A DNA stretch of 64,000 nucleotides from Ferrovibrio sp. MS7 (GTDB taxonomy: Bacteria; Pseudomonadota; Alphaproteobacteria; Ferrovibrionales; Ferrovibrionaceae), in contig NZ_JBBKBA010000001.1 of assembly GCF_038404985.1 (NCBI RefSeq), positions 1,144,001 to 1,208,000 of the forward strand. Direction: 5' to 3'. This document shows positions 1 through 8,268 of this stretch, piece after piece. Under the pieces are notes generated by a model, which saw only the letters and a program-made list of their open reading frames with translations, was not told the origin of the DNA and searched no databases. Positions within the stretch are counted from its first letter, which is position 1. The number at the start of each line of letters is the position of its first letter. A program made the translations under genes and the position numbers.

Positions 1-259
1 GGAATTCGATACGGATATGGCGGTCGCGCGCCACGGCGGCGGCGCCGGCGGCCAGCGTCAGGGTCACCATCAGGCCGGTGGAGATTTCCTCGGTCCAGGC
101 GAAGGACTGGTCGGTGAAATAGCGCGCCACCACATTGGCCATGGTGATGATGGCGAGCAGGCCCATGGAAGTGGCGCCGATCCAGTCTTCCCAGCGCAGC
201 GCATTGTCGACCGGCGGTGGATCGAGCGGGGCGGGTTTTTGATCGCTTGGGCTTGTCAC
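1..259 (-). CDS. dctQ: TRAP transporter small permease, DctQ family (C-terminus cut by window edge)
   Basis: This is the 5' part of a gene running off the left edge, about 86 codons. Translation from a GTG gives a hydrophilic start, then the membrane segment around MGLLAIITMANVVARYF and the DctQ hallmark FAWTEEISTGLMV followed by RDRHIRIEF. DctQ is the small four-helix membrane subunit of tripartite TRAP carboxylate importers and works with the large DctM permease and the periplasmic DctP. The GTG start is chosen because AAGGTGG lies just upstream and no in-frame ATG precedes it. It is downstream of dctP on the same strand, and dctM would be expected next, outside the window. The family call is firm; the substrate is unknown. 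Confidence 0.85.
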   Translation of the reverse strand, partial: MTSPSDQKPAPLDPPPVDNALRWEDWIGATSMGLLAIITMANVVARYFTDQSFAWTEEISTGLMVTLTLAAGAAAVARDRHIRIEF

Positions 260-303
260 GGCACCACCTTCTACGAAATTTTTACGGCAAGGTCTCTAAA
301 GCG

Positions 304-326
304 AAGGCCGGGACTTGCCCGGCCTT
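304..326 (-). terminator. Hairpin between dctP and dctQ
   Basis: Perfect 9-bp inverted repeat (AAGGCCGGG / CCCGGCCTT, 5-base loop) 34 bases after the dctP stop and before the dctQ start. No clear T-run follows on the minus strand, so it may be a partial terminator or a 3'-end stabiliser that lets more binding protein than permease be made. Function is inferred. Confidence 0.5.
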
Positions 327-359
327 TGCCTCATCTTGTTGTCTGGTCGCGCTGGCCGA

Positions 360-1418
360 TCAGGCCTTCTTGCGCGCGGCCACGGCATCCTCGGCCCGCT
401 TCACCAGGTCGGGGCCGATTTCCTTGGTCCACTTCTCGAACACCGGCTTCACCGCCGCCTTGAAGGCATCCTTCTCGGCCGCCGAGAGTTCGGTGACGGT
501 GACGCCGAAGCCCTTCACCTCCTCGACCAGCGACTGGTCGCCCGGCACCAGGCCCTTGCGGGCGATGGCGATTTCCTGCTTGCCGGCATCCAGCGCCGCC
601 TGGCGCACGATGTCGCGGTCCTTGGCCGACCAGGAATCGAACACATCCTTGTTGGCGGCGAAGATCAGCGGATCGGCGACATAGCCCCAGCGGGTGACGA
701 ACTTCTGCGCCAGGTTATGCAGCTTCGCGGCAGTGAAGATATGCAGCGGGTTTTCCTGGCCTTCTACGGCGCCCGAAGCCAGCGCCGGCTGCGCATCGGC
801 CCAGCTCATCTGGGTCGGGTTGGCGCCCAGCGCGGTGAAGGTGTCGTTGAAGATCGGCGAACCGACAACGCGGAACTTCAGGCCCTTCATGTCGGCGGGG
901 GTGCGGATCTCACGCTTCGAATTGGTCACTTCGCGGAAGCCGTTCTCGCCCCAGGCCAGCGCCACAACGCCGGACTTCTCCACCAGGCCCATGATCTCCT
1001 TGCCGACCGGACCCTGCACCATGGCGTCGATGCCGGCATGGTCCTGCGCCAGGAAGGGCAGCGAGAACAGGTTGAGCTGTTTGATCTGCGGCGACCAGTT
1101 GATGGTCGAGCCGATGGCGAGGTCGATCACGCCCTGGCGCATGGCGGTGAATTCGCGGGTCTGGTCGCCGCTGACCAGGGCAGCGCCCGGATACATCTTG
1201 ATATTGATGCGGCCCTCGGTGCGCTCACGCACCAGGTTGCCGAGGATCTCGCCGCCCTGGCCCCAGGGGAAGGGCAGGCCGACCACGGTCGAGAGCTTGT
1301 ATTCCGGCTTGTAATTGGCTTGCGCCCAGGCCGGACGCAGACCCACCAGGGCCGGCGCGGCAATGAGGCCGAAGCCGGCGGCGCCGGTCTTGAGCAGGGT
1401 GCGACGGTTAAACTTCAT
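360..1418 (-). CDS. dctP: TRAP transporter periplasmic substrate-binding protein, DctP family
   Basis: 352 aa, normal for DctP. The N-terminus is a twin-arginine signal (RRTLLKTGAAG at residues 5-15, hydrophobic stretch, cleavage probably after AWA near residue 31). The mature part has the family's features: an opening beta strand ending in a GG-E-LV-ERT helix, the GDQTREFTAMRQGVIDLA segment, and the central GLKFRVVGSPIF strand bearing the Arg that usually pairs with the substrate carboxylate. It binds an organic acid in the periplasm and delivers it to DctQM. The ATG has a strong site, GGAGGAAA, upstream. It follows the E1 genes on the same strand, so it may import a 2-oxo acid or its precursor (inference). 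Confidence 0.88.
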   Translation of the reverse strand: MKFNRRTLLKTGAAGFGLIAAPALVGLRPAWAQANYKPEYKLSTVVGLPFPWGQGGEILGNLVRERTEGRINIKMYPGAALVSGDQTREFTAMRQGVIDLAIGSTINWSPQIKQLNLFSLPFLAQDHAGIDAMVQGPVGKEIMGLVEKSGVVALAWGENGFREVTNSKREIRTPADMKGLKFRVVGSPIFNDTFTALGANPTQMSWADAQPALASGAVEGQENPLHIFTAAKLHNLAQKFVTRWGYVADPLIFAANKDVFDSWSAKDRDIVRQAALDAGKQEIAIARKGLVPGDQSLVEEVKGFGVTVTELSAAEKDAFKAAVKPVFEKWTKEIGPDLVKRAEDAVAARKKA

Positions 1419-1484
1419 CTCTTGTTTCCTCCGGTTACGGTTCTACTTTTGCCGAAAGCCTTGCACAGCTTCGGCGGCTTTACC

Positions 1485-1510
1485 AGCCCTGACCGTATTG
1501 GTTCAGGGCT
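1485..1510 (-). terminator. Hairpin after the E1-beta gene
   Basis: 8-bp inverted repeat (AGCCCTGA / TCAGGGCT) with a 10-base loop, 10 bases past the E1-beta stop and before dctP. There is no T-run on the minus strand, so termination strength is uncertain. It may separate the E1 pair from the TRAP genes. Confidence 0.4.
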
Positions 1511-1519
1511 TGCACAAAT

Positions 1520-2479
1520 TTACGGCTTGCACAAATCCCGTGCCCTTGCGGCGATGCGCTCGGGCGTCACCCGCACCTCCGCCTCCAGCAGCGGCGCGTA
1601 GCCCACCGGCAGGCGCTGCCCGCCCAGCCTGGCGACCTTCGCCGTGCCGGCCTCGGCCAGGGTGGCGGCGATTTCGGCGCCGAAGCCGGCCACCTGCACG
1701 GCTTCATGGGCGATCAAAACCCGGCCGGTCTTTTTCGCAGAAGCGAACACCGCTTCGCGGTCCCAAGGCCAGAGCGTGCGCAGGTCGATCACCTCGGCCG
1801 AGATACCGTCGGCAGCCAGCGCGTCGGCGGCTTGCAGCGACCAATGCACGGCGCGGCTCCAGCTCACGATGGTGACGTCTCGGCCCTCGCGGCGGATCGC
1901 GGCGCGGCCTAATTCGGCGGGCGCGGACGTGTCCACCTCGCCTTCCAGGCCCCAGAGTTCCTTATGCTCGAAATAAGTGACGGGGTCGCCGCAATTGATC
2001 GCGGCGCGCAGCAGGGAGTAGTTGTCCTGCGGTGTTGCCGGCGCGATCACCACCAGCCCCGGCACATGGGCGAACCAGGCTTCCAGCGACTGCGAATGCT
2101 GCGCGGCGGAAGCGCTCCAGATGCCGATGGGCATGCGGATCACGGCGGGCACGCGGCCCTGGCCGCCGAACATGAAGCGGTTCTTCGCCGCCTGGTTCAC
2201 GATCTCGTCCATGGCGCAGAGCGCGAAATCCACCACCCGCATCTCGACCACTGGCTTCAGGCCGGTCAGCGCCATGCCGACAGCGGCGCCGACGATGGTG
2301 GCCTCCGAGATCGGCGTGTCGATCACCCGCTCCGGCCCGAATTCCTGCTGCAGGCCACGATACTGGCCGAAAATGCCGCCACGGCCGATATCCTCACCCA
2401 AAGCGACCACGGTCTGATCCTGCCGCATCATGGCGCCGAGGCTCTCGGCGGCGGCGGCGGCGTAGGTCATCACAGCCAT
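1520..2479 (-). CDS. 2-oxoacid dehydrogenase E1 component, beta subunit (AcoB/PdhB type)
   Basis: 319 aa, the usual size of a free-standing E1 beta. It carries the N-terminal pyrimidine-binding domain (ALGEDIGRGGIFGQYRGLQQEFG, then RVIDTPISEATIVGAAVGMALTGLKPVVEM) and the C-terminal transketolase domain (EVIDLRTLWPWDREAV, VLIAHEAVQVAGFGAEIA). With the alpha subunit it forms the thiamine-diphosphate enzyme that decarboxylates a 2-oxo acid. Its ATG lies inside the last codons of the alpha gene (10-base overlap), so the two are probably translationally coupled. No E2 or E3 gene is present nearby, so the complex must borrow them or be an acetoin-type system with partners elsewhere. The precise substrate (pyruvate, acetoin or branched 2-oxo acid) cannot be told. 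Confidence 0.85.
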   Translation of the reverse strand: MAVMTYAAAAAESLGAMMRQDQTVVALGEDIGRGGIFGQYRGLQQEFGPERVIDTPISEATIVGAAVGMALTGLKPVVEMRVVDFALCAMDEIVNQAAKNRFMFGGQGRVPAVIRMPIGIWSASAAQHSQSLEAWFAHVPGLVVIAPATPQDNYSLLRAAINCGDPVTYFEHKELWGLEGEVDTSAPAELGRAAIRREGRDVTIVSWSRAVHWSLQAADALAADGISAEVIDLRTLWPWDREAVFASAKKTGRVLIAHEAVQVAGFGAEIAATLAEAGTAKVARLGGQRLPVGYAPLLEAEVRVTPERIAARARDLCKP

Positions 2480-3492
2480 TGCCCGGCCCCCGTATCCTGA
2501 ATTTGCGTGAAGGCGGCGCTGGTCTCGGGCCAGGGCGCATCGGCGGCAGCCTGCACGGCCTTCGCCACTTCGGCGCGTGCCTCGGCCATGATCGCCTCGA
2601 TACGGGCCTCCGACAGCCCGGCATCGCGCAATTGCCGCGCGGTGACACCGAAGGGATCGTTCAGCAAGGCGGCTTCCAGTTCCTTCGGGTCGCGGTAGCT
2701 CGCCGGATCGACCGAGACATGGCCCTTGAAACGGTAGGTCTTGGCATGCAGCAGGCGCGGACCCTTGCCGGCGCGCACATCGGCGACCAATGCCTTGGCG
2801 GCTTCATGCACCGCCCAGGCATCATTGCCATCCACCATTTCCGCCGGGATGCCGTGCGCGCGGGCGCGGGCGGCGGCGCCATCGCCGGCCGAGACCGGGC
2901 CGGTTTTGGTGGTGGCGGACCATTGGTTGTCCTCGCAGACGAACAGTACCGGCAGCTTGAAGGCGGCGGCCCAGTTCAGGCTTTCGGCGAAGGGACCGCG
3001 ATTGATCGCGCCATCGCCGAAGAAGGTCACCGCGATGGCGTCGATACCGCGCAGCCGGATCGACTGCGCCGCGCCGACCGCAATCGGTATGCCGGCGGCG
3101 ACGACGCCATTGGCGCCCAGCATGCCGACCGAGAAATCGGCGATATGCATCGAGCCGCCCCGGCCGCCGCAGAAGCCCGGCGCGCGGCCGAACAATTCCT
3201 GCATCATGCGGGTGAGGTCGGCGCCCTTGGCCAGCGTGTGGCCATGGCCGCGATGGGTCGAGGTGAGATAGTCGGCGGGCTTGAGATGGGCGCAGACGCC
3301 AGCCGGCACGGCTTCCTGGCCGGTGGAGAGATGCAGCGGGCCGCGCACCTGGGCGGTGCCGGCGGCGGCCTGGCCGAAGGCGGCGACGCCGCCCTTGCTG
3401 GCGGCCTCGGCGGCATCCTCGAAGGCGCGAATGCGGCACATGGTGCGGTAGAGCGCCTCCAGAATGGGCAAGGCGATATTGGTCTGGTTCAC
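2470..3492 (-). CDS. 2-oxoacid dehydrogenase E1 component, alpha subunit (AcoA/PdhA type)
   Basis: 340 aa. The thiamine-diphosphate motif is clear: GDGAINRGPFAESLNWAAAFKLPVLFVCEDNQW, beginning with GDG and ending with the N needed for Mg/ThDP. Upstream are STGQEAVPAGV and TSTHRGHGHTLAKG, which shape the active-site entrance, and later KTYRFKGHVSVDPASYR, the loop that is phosphorylated in eukaryotic PDH. The start is a GTG preceded by GGGAAG. It is the first gene of the E1 pair and is divergent from the enoyl-CoA hydratase at 3605, with 112 bases of promoter space between. Acetoin dehydrogenase alpha and pyruvate dehydrogenase alpha are both possible. Confidence 0.85.
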   Translation of the reverse strand: MNQTNIALPILEALYRTMCRIRAFEDAAEAASKGGVAAFGQAAAGTAQVRGPLHLSTGQEAVPAGVCAHLKPADYLTSTHRGHGHTLAKGADLTRMMQELFGRAPGFCGGRGGSMHIADFSVGMLGANGVVAAGIPIAVGAAQSIRLRGIDAIAVTFFGDGAINRGPFAESLNWAAAFKLPVLFVCEDNQWSATTKTGPVSAGDGAAARARAHGIPAEMVDGNDAWAVHEAAKALVADVRAGKGPRLLHAKTYRFKGHVSVDPASYRDPKELEAALLNDPFGVTARQLRDAGLSEARIEAIMAEARAEVAKAVQAAADAPWPETSAAFTQIQDTGAGQWL

Positions 3493-3604
3493 ACGAAATC
3501 TTCCCGGCTTTATGCGTGATTTGGAGGCTTATTAAGGGAGGGAAGCTAGCAAAGACCGTCGGCTGTGTTAAGACTTTCGTGGCGTATCAGATGGGAGGAA
3601 ATCA

Positions 3605-4366
3605 ATGGCGGCGATCCTGACCGAGCAGCGCGACGGGCTGCTGATCATCACCCTCAACCGGCCGGAGGCGCGCAACGCCATCAATGCCGAATTGGCCCAG
3701 GGCCTGGATGCGGCGCTGACCCGGCTGGATGAGGACGCGACCTTGCGTGTCGGCATCATCCAGGGCGCCGGCGGCACCTTCTGCGCCGGCATGGACCTCA
3801 AGGCTTTCGTGCGCGGCGAAAGCAGCTACACGCCGAAGCGCGGCTTTGGCGGCATCACCGAGAAACCGCCGGAAAAGCCGCTGATCGCGGCGGTGGAGGG
3901 CTTCGCGCTGGCCGGTGGTTTCGAGGTGGCTTTAAGCTGCGACCTGATCGTGGCGGCGGAAACCGCGCGGTTCGGCCTGCCGGAAGTGAAGCGCGGCCTG
4001 ATCGCTGCCGCCGGTGGCCTGATGCGCCTGCCGCGCCAGCTACCCTACCGCCTGGCGATGGAAATGGCGCTTACCGGCGACATGTATGACGCCGCCCTGA
4101 TGCACCAGCATGGCCTGATCAACCGCCTGGTGCCGGCGGGCGGCGCGCTGGCGGCGGCGCTGGAACTGGCCGCCCGCATCACGCCGAATGCGCCGCTGTC
4201 GCTGGCCGGCACCAAGCGCACCATCGTGGAATCGCGAGACTGGCCGCAGGACGGCATGTTCGCGCGGCAATTCGCCATCTCGAAGCCGATTTCCGGCTCG
4301 GCCGATGCCATCGAGGGCGCCACCGCCTTTGCCGAGAAGCGGGCGCCGGTCTGGAAAGGCAAGTGA
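3605..4366 (+). CDS. Enoyl-CoA hydratase/isomerase, crotonase family
   Basis: 253 aa. Crotonase landmarks are in order: NRPEARNAIN near residue 18, the first oxyanion loop TFCAGMDLKAF, the second oxyanion loop GFALAGGFEVALSCDL with the first catalytic Glu, and LPEVKRGLIAAAGGLMRLPR with the second Glu. Both acid/base glutamates are therefore present, as expected of a true hydratase adding water to a 2-enoyl-CoA. The GGAGGAAAT site just before the ATG supports the start. A TetR regulator follows 56 bases later on the same strand, suggesting local control. The substrate is unknown; CaiD-like or general fatty-acid roles are possible. Confidence 0.85.
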   Translation: MAAILTEQRDGLLIITLNRPEARNAINAELAQGLDAALTRLDEDATLRVGIIQGAGGTFCAGMDLKAFVRGESSYTPKRGFGGITEKPPEKPLIAAVEGFALAGGFEVALSCDLIVAAETARFGLPEVKRGLIAAAGGLMRLPRQLPYRLAMEMALTGDMYDAALMHQHGLINRLVPAGGALAAALELAARITPNAPLSLAGTKRTIVESRDWPQDGMFARQFAISKPISGSADAIEGATAFAEKRAPVWKGK

Positions 4367-4422
4367 CTTTGTGAGTAGACTCGGGATACCTAGGGTCGGG
4401 GCCTTGAAGCAGGAGTGGCGGA

Positions 4423-5115
4423 ATGGCCAAGCGTGAGGCGGTGCGGCAGGAGCCGAAGCTGGGGCTGGTAACGGTGGAAGCCGTGCCATCCGAGGGCCGC
4501 GCCATGGCGCGGCGGCGCAAGATCATCACTGAAGCGGCGCGGCAATTCGTCAAGCAGGGCTTCGACGGCACCTCGATGCGCGACATTGCCGCCGCGTCAG
4601 GCATCATGGCCGGCTCGCTCTATTATCACTTCGCCTCCAAGGAAGACCTGTTCGTTGCCGTGCATGCCACTGGCATGGACCTGATGGAGACTTCCGTGAA
4701 GCGGGCGCTGATTGGCGTCAGCGACCCCTGGGCGCGGCTTGAAGCGGCAGCGGAAGCGCATTGCGAAGCGCTGGTGAACTGGTCTGATCTCGGTGCCATC
4801 GTCACCGCGCATTTCTCGCCCTCGATGGCCAAGATCCAACCCGAGCTGATCGTGCGGCGCGACCGCTACGAGGTGATCATCAAGGAACTGATCGCGGCTT
4901 TGGACCTGCCAGCCGAAATCGATCCGGCGGTCTTCCGGCTGCATTTCCTAGGTGCGCTGAACTGGATTCCCACTTGGTATCGCGCTGGCGGTGAATTCAC
5001 CCCGGCGCGCATCGGGCGGCAACTGGTGCGCATGCTGCGCGATGGTGGCAAGGGGAAGGCAGCGGCTAAAGCCGGCGCCAAACCGGCAAAGCGGCGCGTA
5101 AAGCCAGCGAAGTAA
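4423..5115 (+). CDS. TetR/AcrR-family transcriptional regulator
   Basis: 230 aa. A basic N-terminal extension of about 30 residues precedes a canonical TetR DNA-binding domain: RRKIITEAARQFVKQGFDGTSMRDIAAASGIMAGSLYYHFASKEDLFVAV, the last part being the recognition helix and the YYHF signature. The C-terminal ligand domain contains MAKIQPELIVRRDRYEVIIKELI, similar to fatty-acid and CoA-metabolism TetR proteins. The tail is Lys/Ala/Pro-rich (KGKAAAKAGAKPAKRR), often seen in alphaproteobacteria and possibly giving extra DNA contact. An AGGAG site lies eight bases before the ATG. It probably controls the hydratase gene upstream. It converges on the efflux pump gene. Confidence 0.85.
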   Translation: MAKREAVRQEPKLGLVTVEAVPSEGRAMARRRKIITEAARQFVKQGFDGTSMRDIAAASGIMAGSLYYHFASKEDLFVAVHATGMDLMETSVKRALIGVSDPWARLEAAAEAHCEALVNWSDLGAIVTAHFSPSMAKIQPELIVRRDRYEVIIKELIAALDLPAEIDPAVFRLHFLGALNWIPTWYRAGGEFTPARIGRQLVRMLRDGGKGKAAAKAGAKPAKRRVKPAK

Positions 5116-5121
5116 CAGCGC

Positions 5122-6633
5122 TCAGCGCGGCTGGCGGATCAGCAAAACCGCCGGCATCGATGCCACCGCGATCAGCATCAGCAGGCGGAAGCAGTCGTTA
5201 TAGGCGATCAGCATGGTCTGGCGCGTCACCTCTGCCGCCAGGGCTGCACGGCCCGTATCGGTGGCTGGATTCCACATCTCCGGCAGCCAGCGCACGATGT
5301 CGCTGAACGGTGTCACGTGCTGCACCAGGTCGGCCTGCAGCAGACTCTGGTTGCTCGACAACACGAATACCGTGGTCGAGACCAGGATGCTGGAGCCGAT
5401 ATTGCGCAGCAGGCTGTAGAGCGCCGTGCCCTGCGGGCGGTGCTCTGCCGGCAGCGTGCTGAAGCTTAGCGTGGAAAGCGGAATGAAGATCATGCCGAGG
5501 CCGAAGCCCTGCAGCAGGCCGGTACTGATGATGTCCGCCATGCCGCTGTTCAAGGTGAAGCCACTCATGCCATGCAGCGACAGCGCGGTGAGGCTGAGGC
5601 CGATGAACAGCAGCAGCCGCATGTCGACGCGGTGGATGATGCGGCCCACCAGCATCATCGATACCATGGTGCCGATGCCGCGCGGCATCATCACGGTGCC
5701 GACAGTGAGCGCGGGATAGCCGAGCAGGCTTTGCGCGAAGGGCACCAGCAGGGCCAGGGTCGTCACCATGATGCCGGCGGCGACAGCGATGAACAGCAGG
5801 CCGGTCACGAGATTGCGGTCGCGGAAGATCGCCGGCTCGATGAAGGGATTGCGCGCGGTGAGGATGTGCACCACGAACAGGTAGGCACCGAGCAGGCTCA
5901 GCGCCGCCTCGATGACGATTTCCGGCGAGGAGAACCAGTCGAGCTGCTCGCTGCGGTCCAGCATCAATTGCAGTGCGCCGATGGCCAGGCTCATGGTGGC
6001 GAAGCCGAACCAGTCGAGCCGCTTGCCGGGATCAGGCGGCGTTGCCGGCATCACCGCCGAGAGGCCGAGGAAGGTGAGCACGCCGACCGGCAGGTTGATC
6101 AGAAACACCCAATGCCAGGAGAAATTATCGGTCAGCCAGCCGCCGAGCGTAGGCCCCAGGATCGGGCCGATCATCACCCCCATGCCCCACAAGGCCATGG
6201 CATAGCCGTGGCGCTCGCGCGGGTAGCTGTCCAGCAGCACCGCTTGTGAGAGCGGTACCAGTGGCGCGCCGAACACGCCTTGCAGCAGGCGGAACAACAC
6301 CATCTGCTCCAGTGAGGTGGCCAGGCCGCACAGCACGGAAGCAATGGTGAAGCCGGCGACGGCAAAGAGAAATACCGGCTTGCGGCCAAAGCGCGCGGTG
6401 AGCCAGCCGGTCGGCGGCGTCATGATCGCGGCAGCGACGATATAGGAGGTCAGCACCCAGTTGATCTGGGTCAGGCTGGCGGAAAGCGAGCCCTGCATAT
6501 AGGGCAGCGCGACATTGGCGATGGTGACATCCAGCGCCTGCATGACCGTCGCGGCCATGACGCAGGCGGTGATTGCCGCCAGACCGGCGGCCTGCTTCTG
6601 CGGCGGTGCCGATGCCGCTACAGCCCGGCCCAT
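5122..6633 (-). CDS. emrB: MFS multidrug efflux permease, DHA2 (EmrB/QacA) family
   Basis: 503 aa, matching the 14-helix DHA2 drug:H+ antiporters. Motifs read directly are MQALDVTIANVALPYMQG in helix 1, LTARFGRKPVFLFAVAGFTIASVLCG (motif A between helices 2 and 3), and GPILGPTLGGWLTDNFSWHWVFLINLPVG (motif C in helix 5). In the Emr system it is the inner-membrane pump working with the EmrA adaptor and an outer-membrane channel, none of which is in the window except EmrA. Its start overlaps the end of emrA by 16 bases, so the pair is translationally coupled. It sits last in a MarR-EmrA-EmrB operon. Substrates are probably hydrophobic drugs or phenolics (family knowledge). Confidence 0.9.
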   Translation of the reverse strand: MGRAVAASAPPQKQAAGLAAITACVMAATVMQALDVTIANVALPYMQGSLSASLTQINWVLTSYIVAAAIMTPPTGWLTARFGRKPVFLFAVAGFTIASVLCGLATSLEQMVLFRLLQGVFGAPLVPLSQAVLLDSYPRERHGYAMALWGMGVMIGPILGPTLGGWLTDNFSWHWVFLINLPVGVLTFLGLSAVMPATPPDPGKRLDWFGFATMSLAIGALQLMLDRSEQLDWFSSPEIVIEAALSLLGAYLFVVHILTARNPFIEPAIFRDRNLVTGLLFIAVAAGIMVTTLALLVPFAQSLLGYPALTVGTVMMPRGIGTMVSMMLVGRIIHRVDMRLLLFIGLSLTALSLHGMSGFTLNSGMADIISTGLLQGFGLGMIFIPLSTLSFSTLPAEHRPQGTALYSLLRNIGSSILVSTTVFVLSSNQSLLQADLVQHVTPFSDIVRWLPEMWNPATDTGRAALAAEVTRQTMLIAYNDCFRLLMLIAVASMPAVLLIRQPR

Positions 6634-7733
6634 TGCTTCAGGCTTCGCAGCACATCGCTCAGGCTGCGCTGTCGGCCGCTGTCGATGCTGGCCGTGGCGC
6701 TCATGCCGGCGCGCAGCTCCGGTGCGCCGGGTTCAGGCTGCAGCCGGATGCGCACCGGCACGCGCTGCACCACTTTGACCCAGTTGCCGCTGGCATTCTG
6801 CGGCGGCAGCAAGGCGAATTCAGCGCCCGAGGCCGGGCTCAGGCTTTCCACCACGCCGCGCCACACGCGGCCGGGATAGGCATCCACTTCCACCGTAACC
6901 GCATCGCCCGGCTTGATGGTGCCGAGATCGGTTTCCTTCGGATTGGCTTCCAGCCAAGCGCCGGCGGTGGCAACGATGCTCAGGGCAGGCTGGCCGATTT
7001 CGAGATAGCGGCCTGTGCGCACGGCATCCAGGTTGGCCAGCGTGCCGGCGGTCGGTGCCGTCACCGTGGTCTGGCGCAGGTCGCGCCCGGCTTTCGCCAC
7101 TTGGGCCATGGCCTGACGCACGCGCGGATGCTCGTCGGTCGGGCGGTCGGGATTGCCGCCCAGACTGGCCAGCACCGCCTGGGCCTGCTGGCGCAGCACC
7201 AGGATACGCTGGCGGGCGACATCCAGGTTGCGCTGCGCATCCTCGAATTTCTGTTGTGTCGCCACGCGGCGTTCGGCCAGATCGCGCTGGCGGTTGAACT
7301 CGCGCTCCATATAGGCGAGGTCGGCTTCCGCCTGCTTGATCTCGGCCAGGGCCTGACGGTATTGCGCCCGCGTGGTGGCGATCTCGTTGCGCACCGCATC
7401 GAGCTGCGCCTCGGCGCCGGTGAGTACAATGCGATAAGGCTCTGGATCGAGCCGGAACAGCACCTGGCCGGCCCTTACGGTTTCGTTGTCGCGCACCAGC
7501 ACGGCGCTGACGATGCCGGCGACTTCCGGCGCCAGGTTCAGCTTCTCGGCGCGGATATAGGCGTTGTCGACGGTGATATAGCGGCCGCCTTGCAGATAGA
7601 GGTAGCCGGCGATGGCGGCAGCGAGCAGCGGCAGGCCGAGCAGCAGCAGGCGGCGCAGCGCGCCATTGCTGCGGCCGATGCGCCGCGAAGCGGTATCGCC
7701 GATCTCGATTGCCTCATCCATTGCCGAGTTCAT
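6618..7733 (-). CDS. emrA: HlyD-family membrane fusion protein of the efflux pump
   Basis: 371 aa. A short cytoplasmic N-terminus is followed by one membrane anchor (LRRLLLLGLPLLAAAIAGYLYL, about residues 27-48). Next comes a biotinyl-lipoyl half (RYITVDNAYIRAEKLNLAPEVAGIV... VRAGQVLFRLDP), a coiled-coil hairpin (about residues 120-210) and the second lipoyl/beta-barrel part (TVTAPTAGTLANLDAVRTGRYLEIGQP, then EANPKETDLGTIKPGDAVTVEVDAYPG). It bridges EmrB to the outer-membrane channel. The ATG overlaps the stop of the MarR gene by 4 bases, and its own end overlaps emrB, giving a tightly coupled three-gene operon. Confidence 0.9.
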   Translation of the reverse strand: MNSAMDEAIEIGDTASRRIGRSNGALRRLLLLGLPLLAAAIAGYLYLQGGRYITVDNAYIRAEKLNLAPEVAGIVSAVLVRDNETVRAGQVLFRLDPEPYRIVLTGAEAQLDAVRNEIATTRAQYRQALAEIKQAEADLAYMEREFNRQRDLAERRVATQQKFEDAQRNLDVARQRILVLRQQAQAVLASLGGNPDRPTDEHPRVRQAMAQVAKAGRDLRQTTVTAPTAGTLANLDAVRTGRYLEIGQPALSIVATAGAWLEANPKETDLGTIKPGDAVTVEVDAYPGRVWRGVVESLSPASGAEFALLPPQNASGNWVKVVQRVPVRIRLQPEPGAPELRAGMSATASIDSGRQRSLSDVLRSLKQWAGL

Positions 7734-8194
7734 CCATTGGCCGCATCCTCGGCGTCATTTTGCAGCAGGTTTGCCTTCATCACCTGCAACGCCGCGAGCA
7801 GCGTTTCCTGATCCGCCGGGCTGATGCCGGCCAGGGCTTCCTGGCGTACGGCGGCACCCAGCGCGCGCATCTCGGTCAGCACCGGATGGGCGGCGGGAGT
7901 TAGATAGAGGCGCCGCGTGCGACGGTCGCGCGGATCGGGCCGTCGCTCCACCAGCCCGTCGCTTTCCAGGCGGTCGAGCAGCCGCACCAGGCTGATCGGC
8001 TCGATCTCCAGGATTTCCGCCAGGCCGGCTTGGTGGATGCCTTCGCGGCGCGAGAGATGCGACAGCACCGACCAATGGGCGCGGGTGAAGTCGCGACCGA
8101 AGGCACGGGCACGCTGCTCGAACTGCTTGCGGAGCAGGCGGGCTACGTCGTGCATCAGGAAGCCGACATGCTGGTGTGGATTTTCGAGGGGCAT
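7730..8194 (-). CDS. MarR-family regulator heading the efflux operon
   Basis: 154 aa. The winged helix-turn-helix is clear: THWSVLSHLSRREGIHQAGLAEILEIEPISLVRLLDRLESDGLVERRPDPRDRRTRRLYLT, where DPRDRRTRRLYLT is the wing. N- and C-terminal helices would make the dimer interface. MarR proteins usually repress their own operon and release DNA on binding a phenolic or drug ligand. Being the first gene of MarR-EmrA-EmrB with a 4-base overlap, it very probably autoregulates the pump. The upstream region is unusually AT-rich and holds an imperfect palindrome. No good ribosome site is seen, so the start could be a few codons off (the MHDVARLL Met is an alternative). Confidence 0.87.
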   Translation of the reverse strand: MPLENPHQHVGFLMHDVARLLRKQFEQRARAFGRDFTRAHWSVLSHLSRREGIHQAGLAEILEIEPISLVRLLDRLESDGLVERRPDPRDRRTRRLYLTPAAHPVLTEMRALGAAVRQEALAGISPADQETLLAALQVMKANLLQNDAEDAANG

Positions 8195-8218
8195 TAGGTC
8201 CGGAACAAAAATAGATTA

Positions 8219-8247
8219 CATTGTATATAATAAGCTTTATATATGAT
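8219..8247. promoter_or_regulatory. AT-rich imperfect palindrome upstream of the MarR-emrAB operon
   Basis: A run of A/T in an otherwise GC-rich region, centred on AAGCTT and flanked by TATATAAT on the left and TATATATG on the right. It lies 25 bases before the MarR start and between that gene and the PAS-type gene. A MarR operator overlapping the promoter is the likely role (inference). Confidence 0.45.
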
Positions 8248-8268
8248 TCGGCAAGGCTGGAAACAAGC

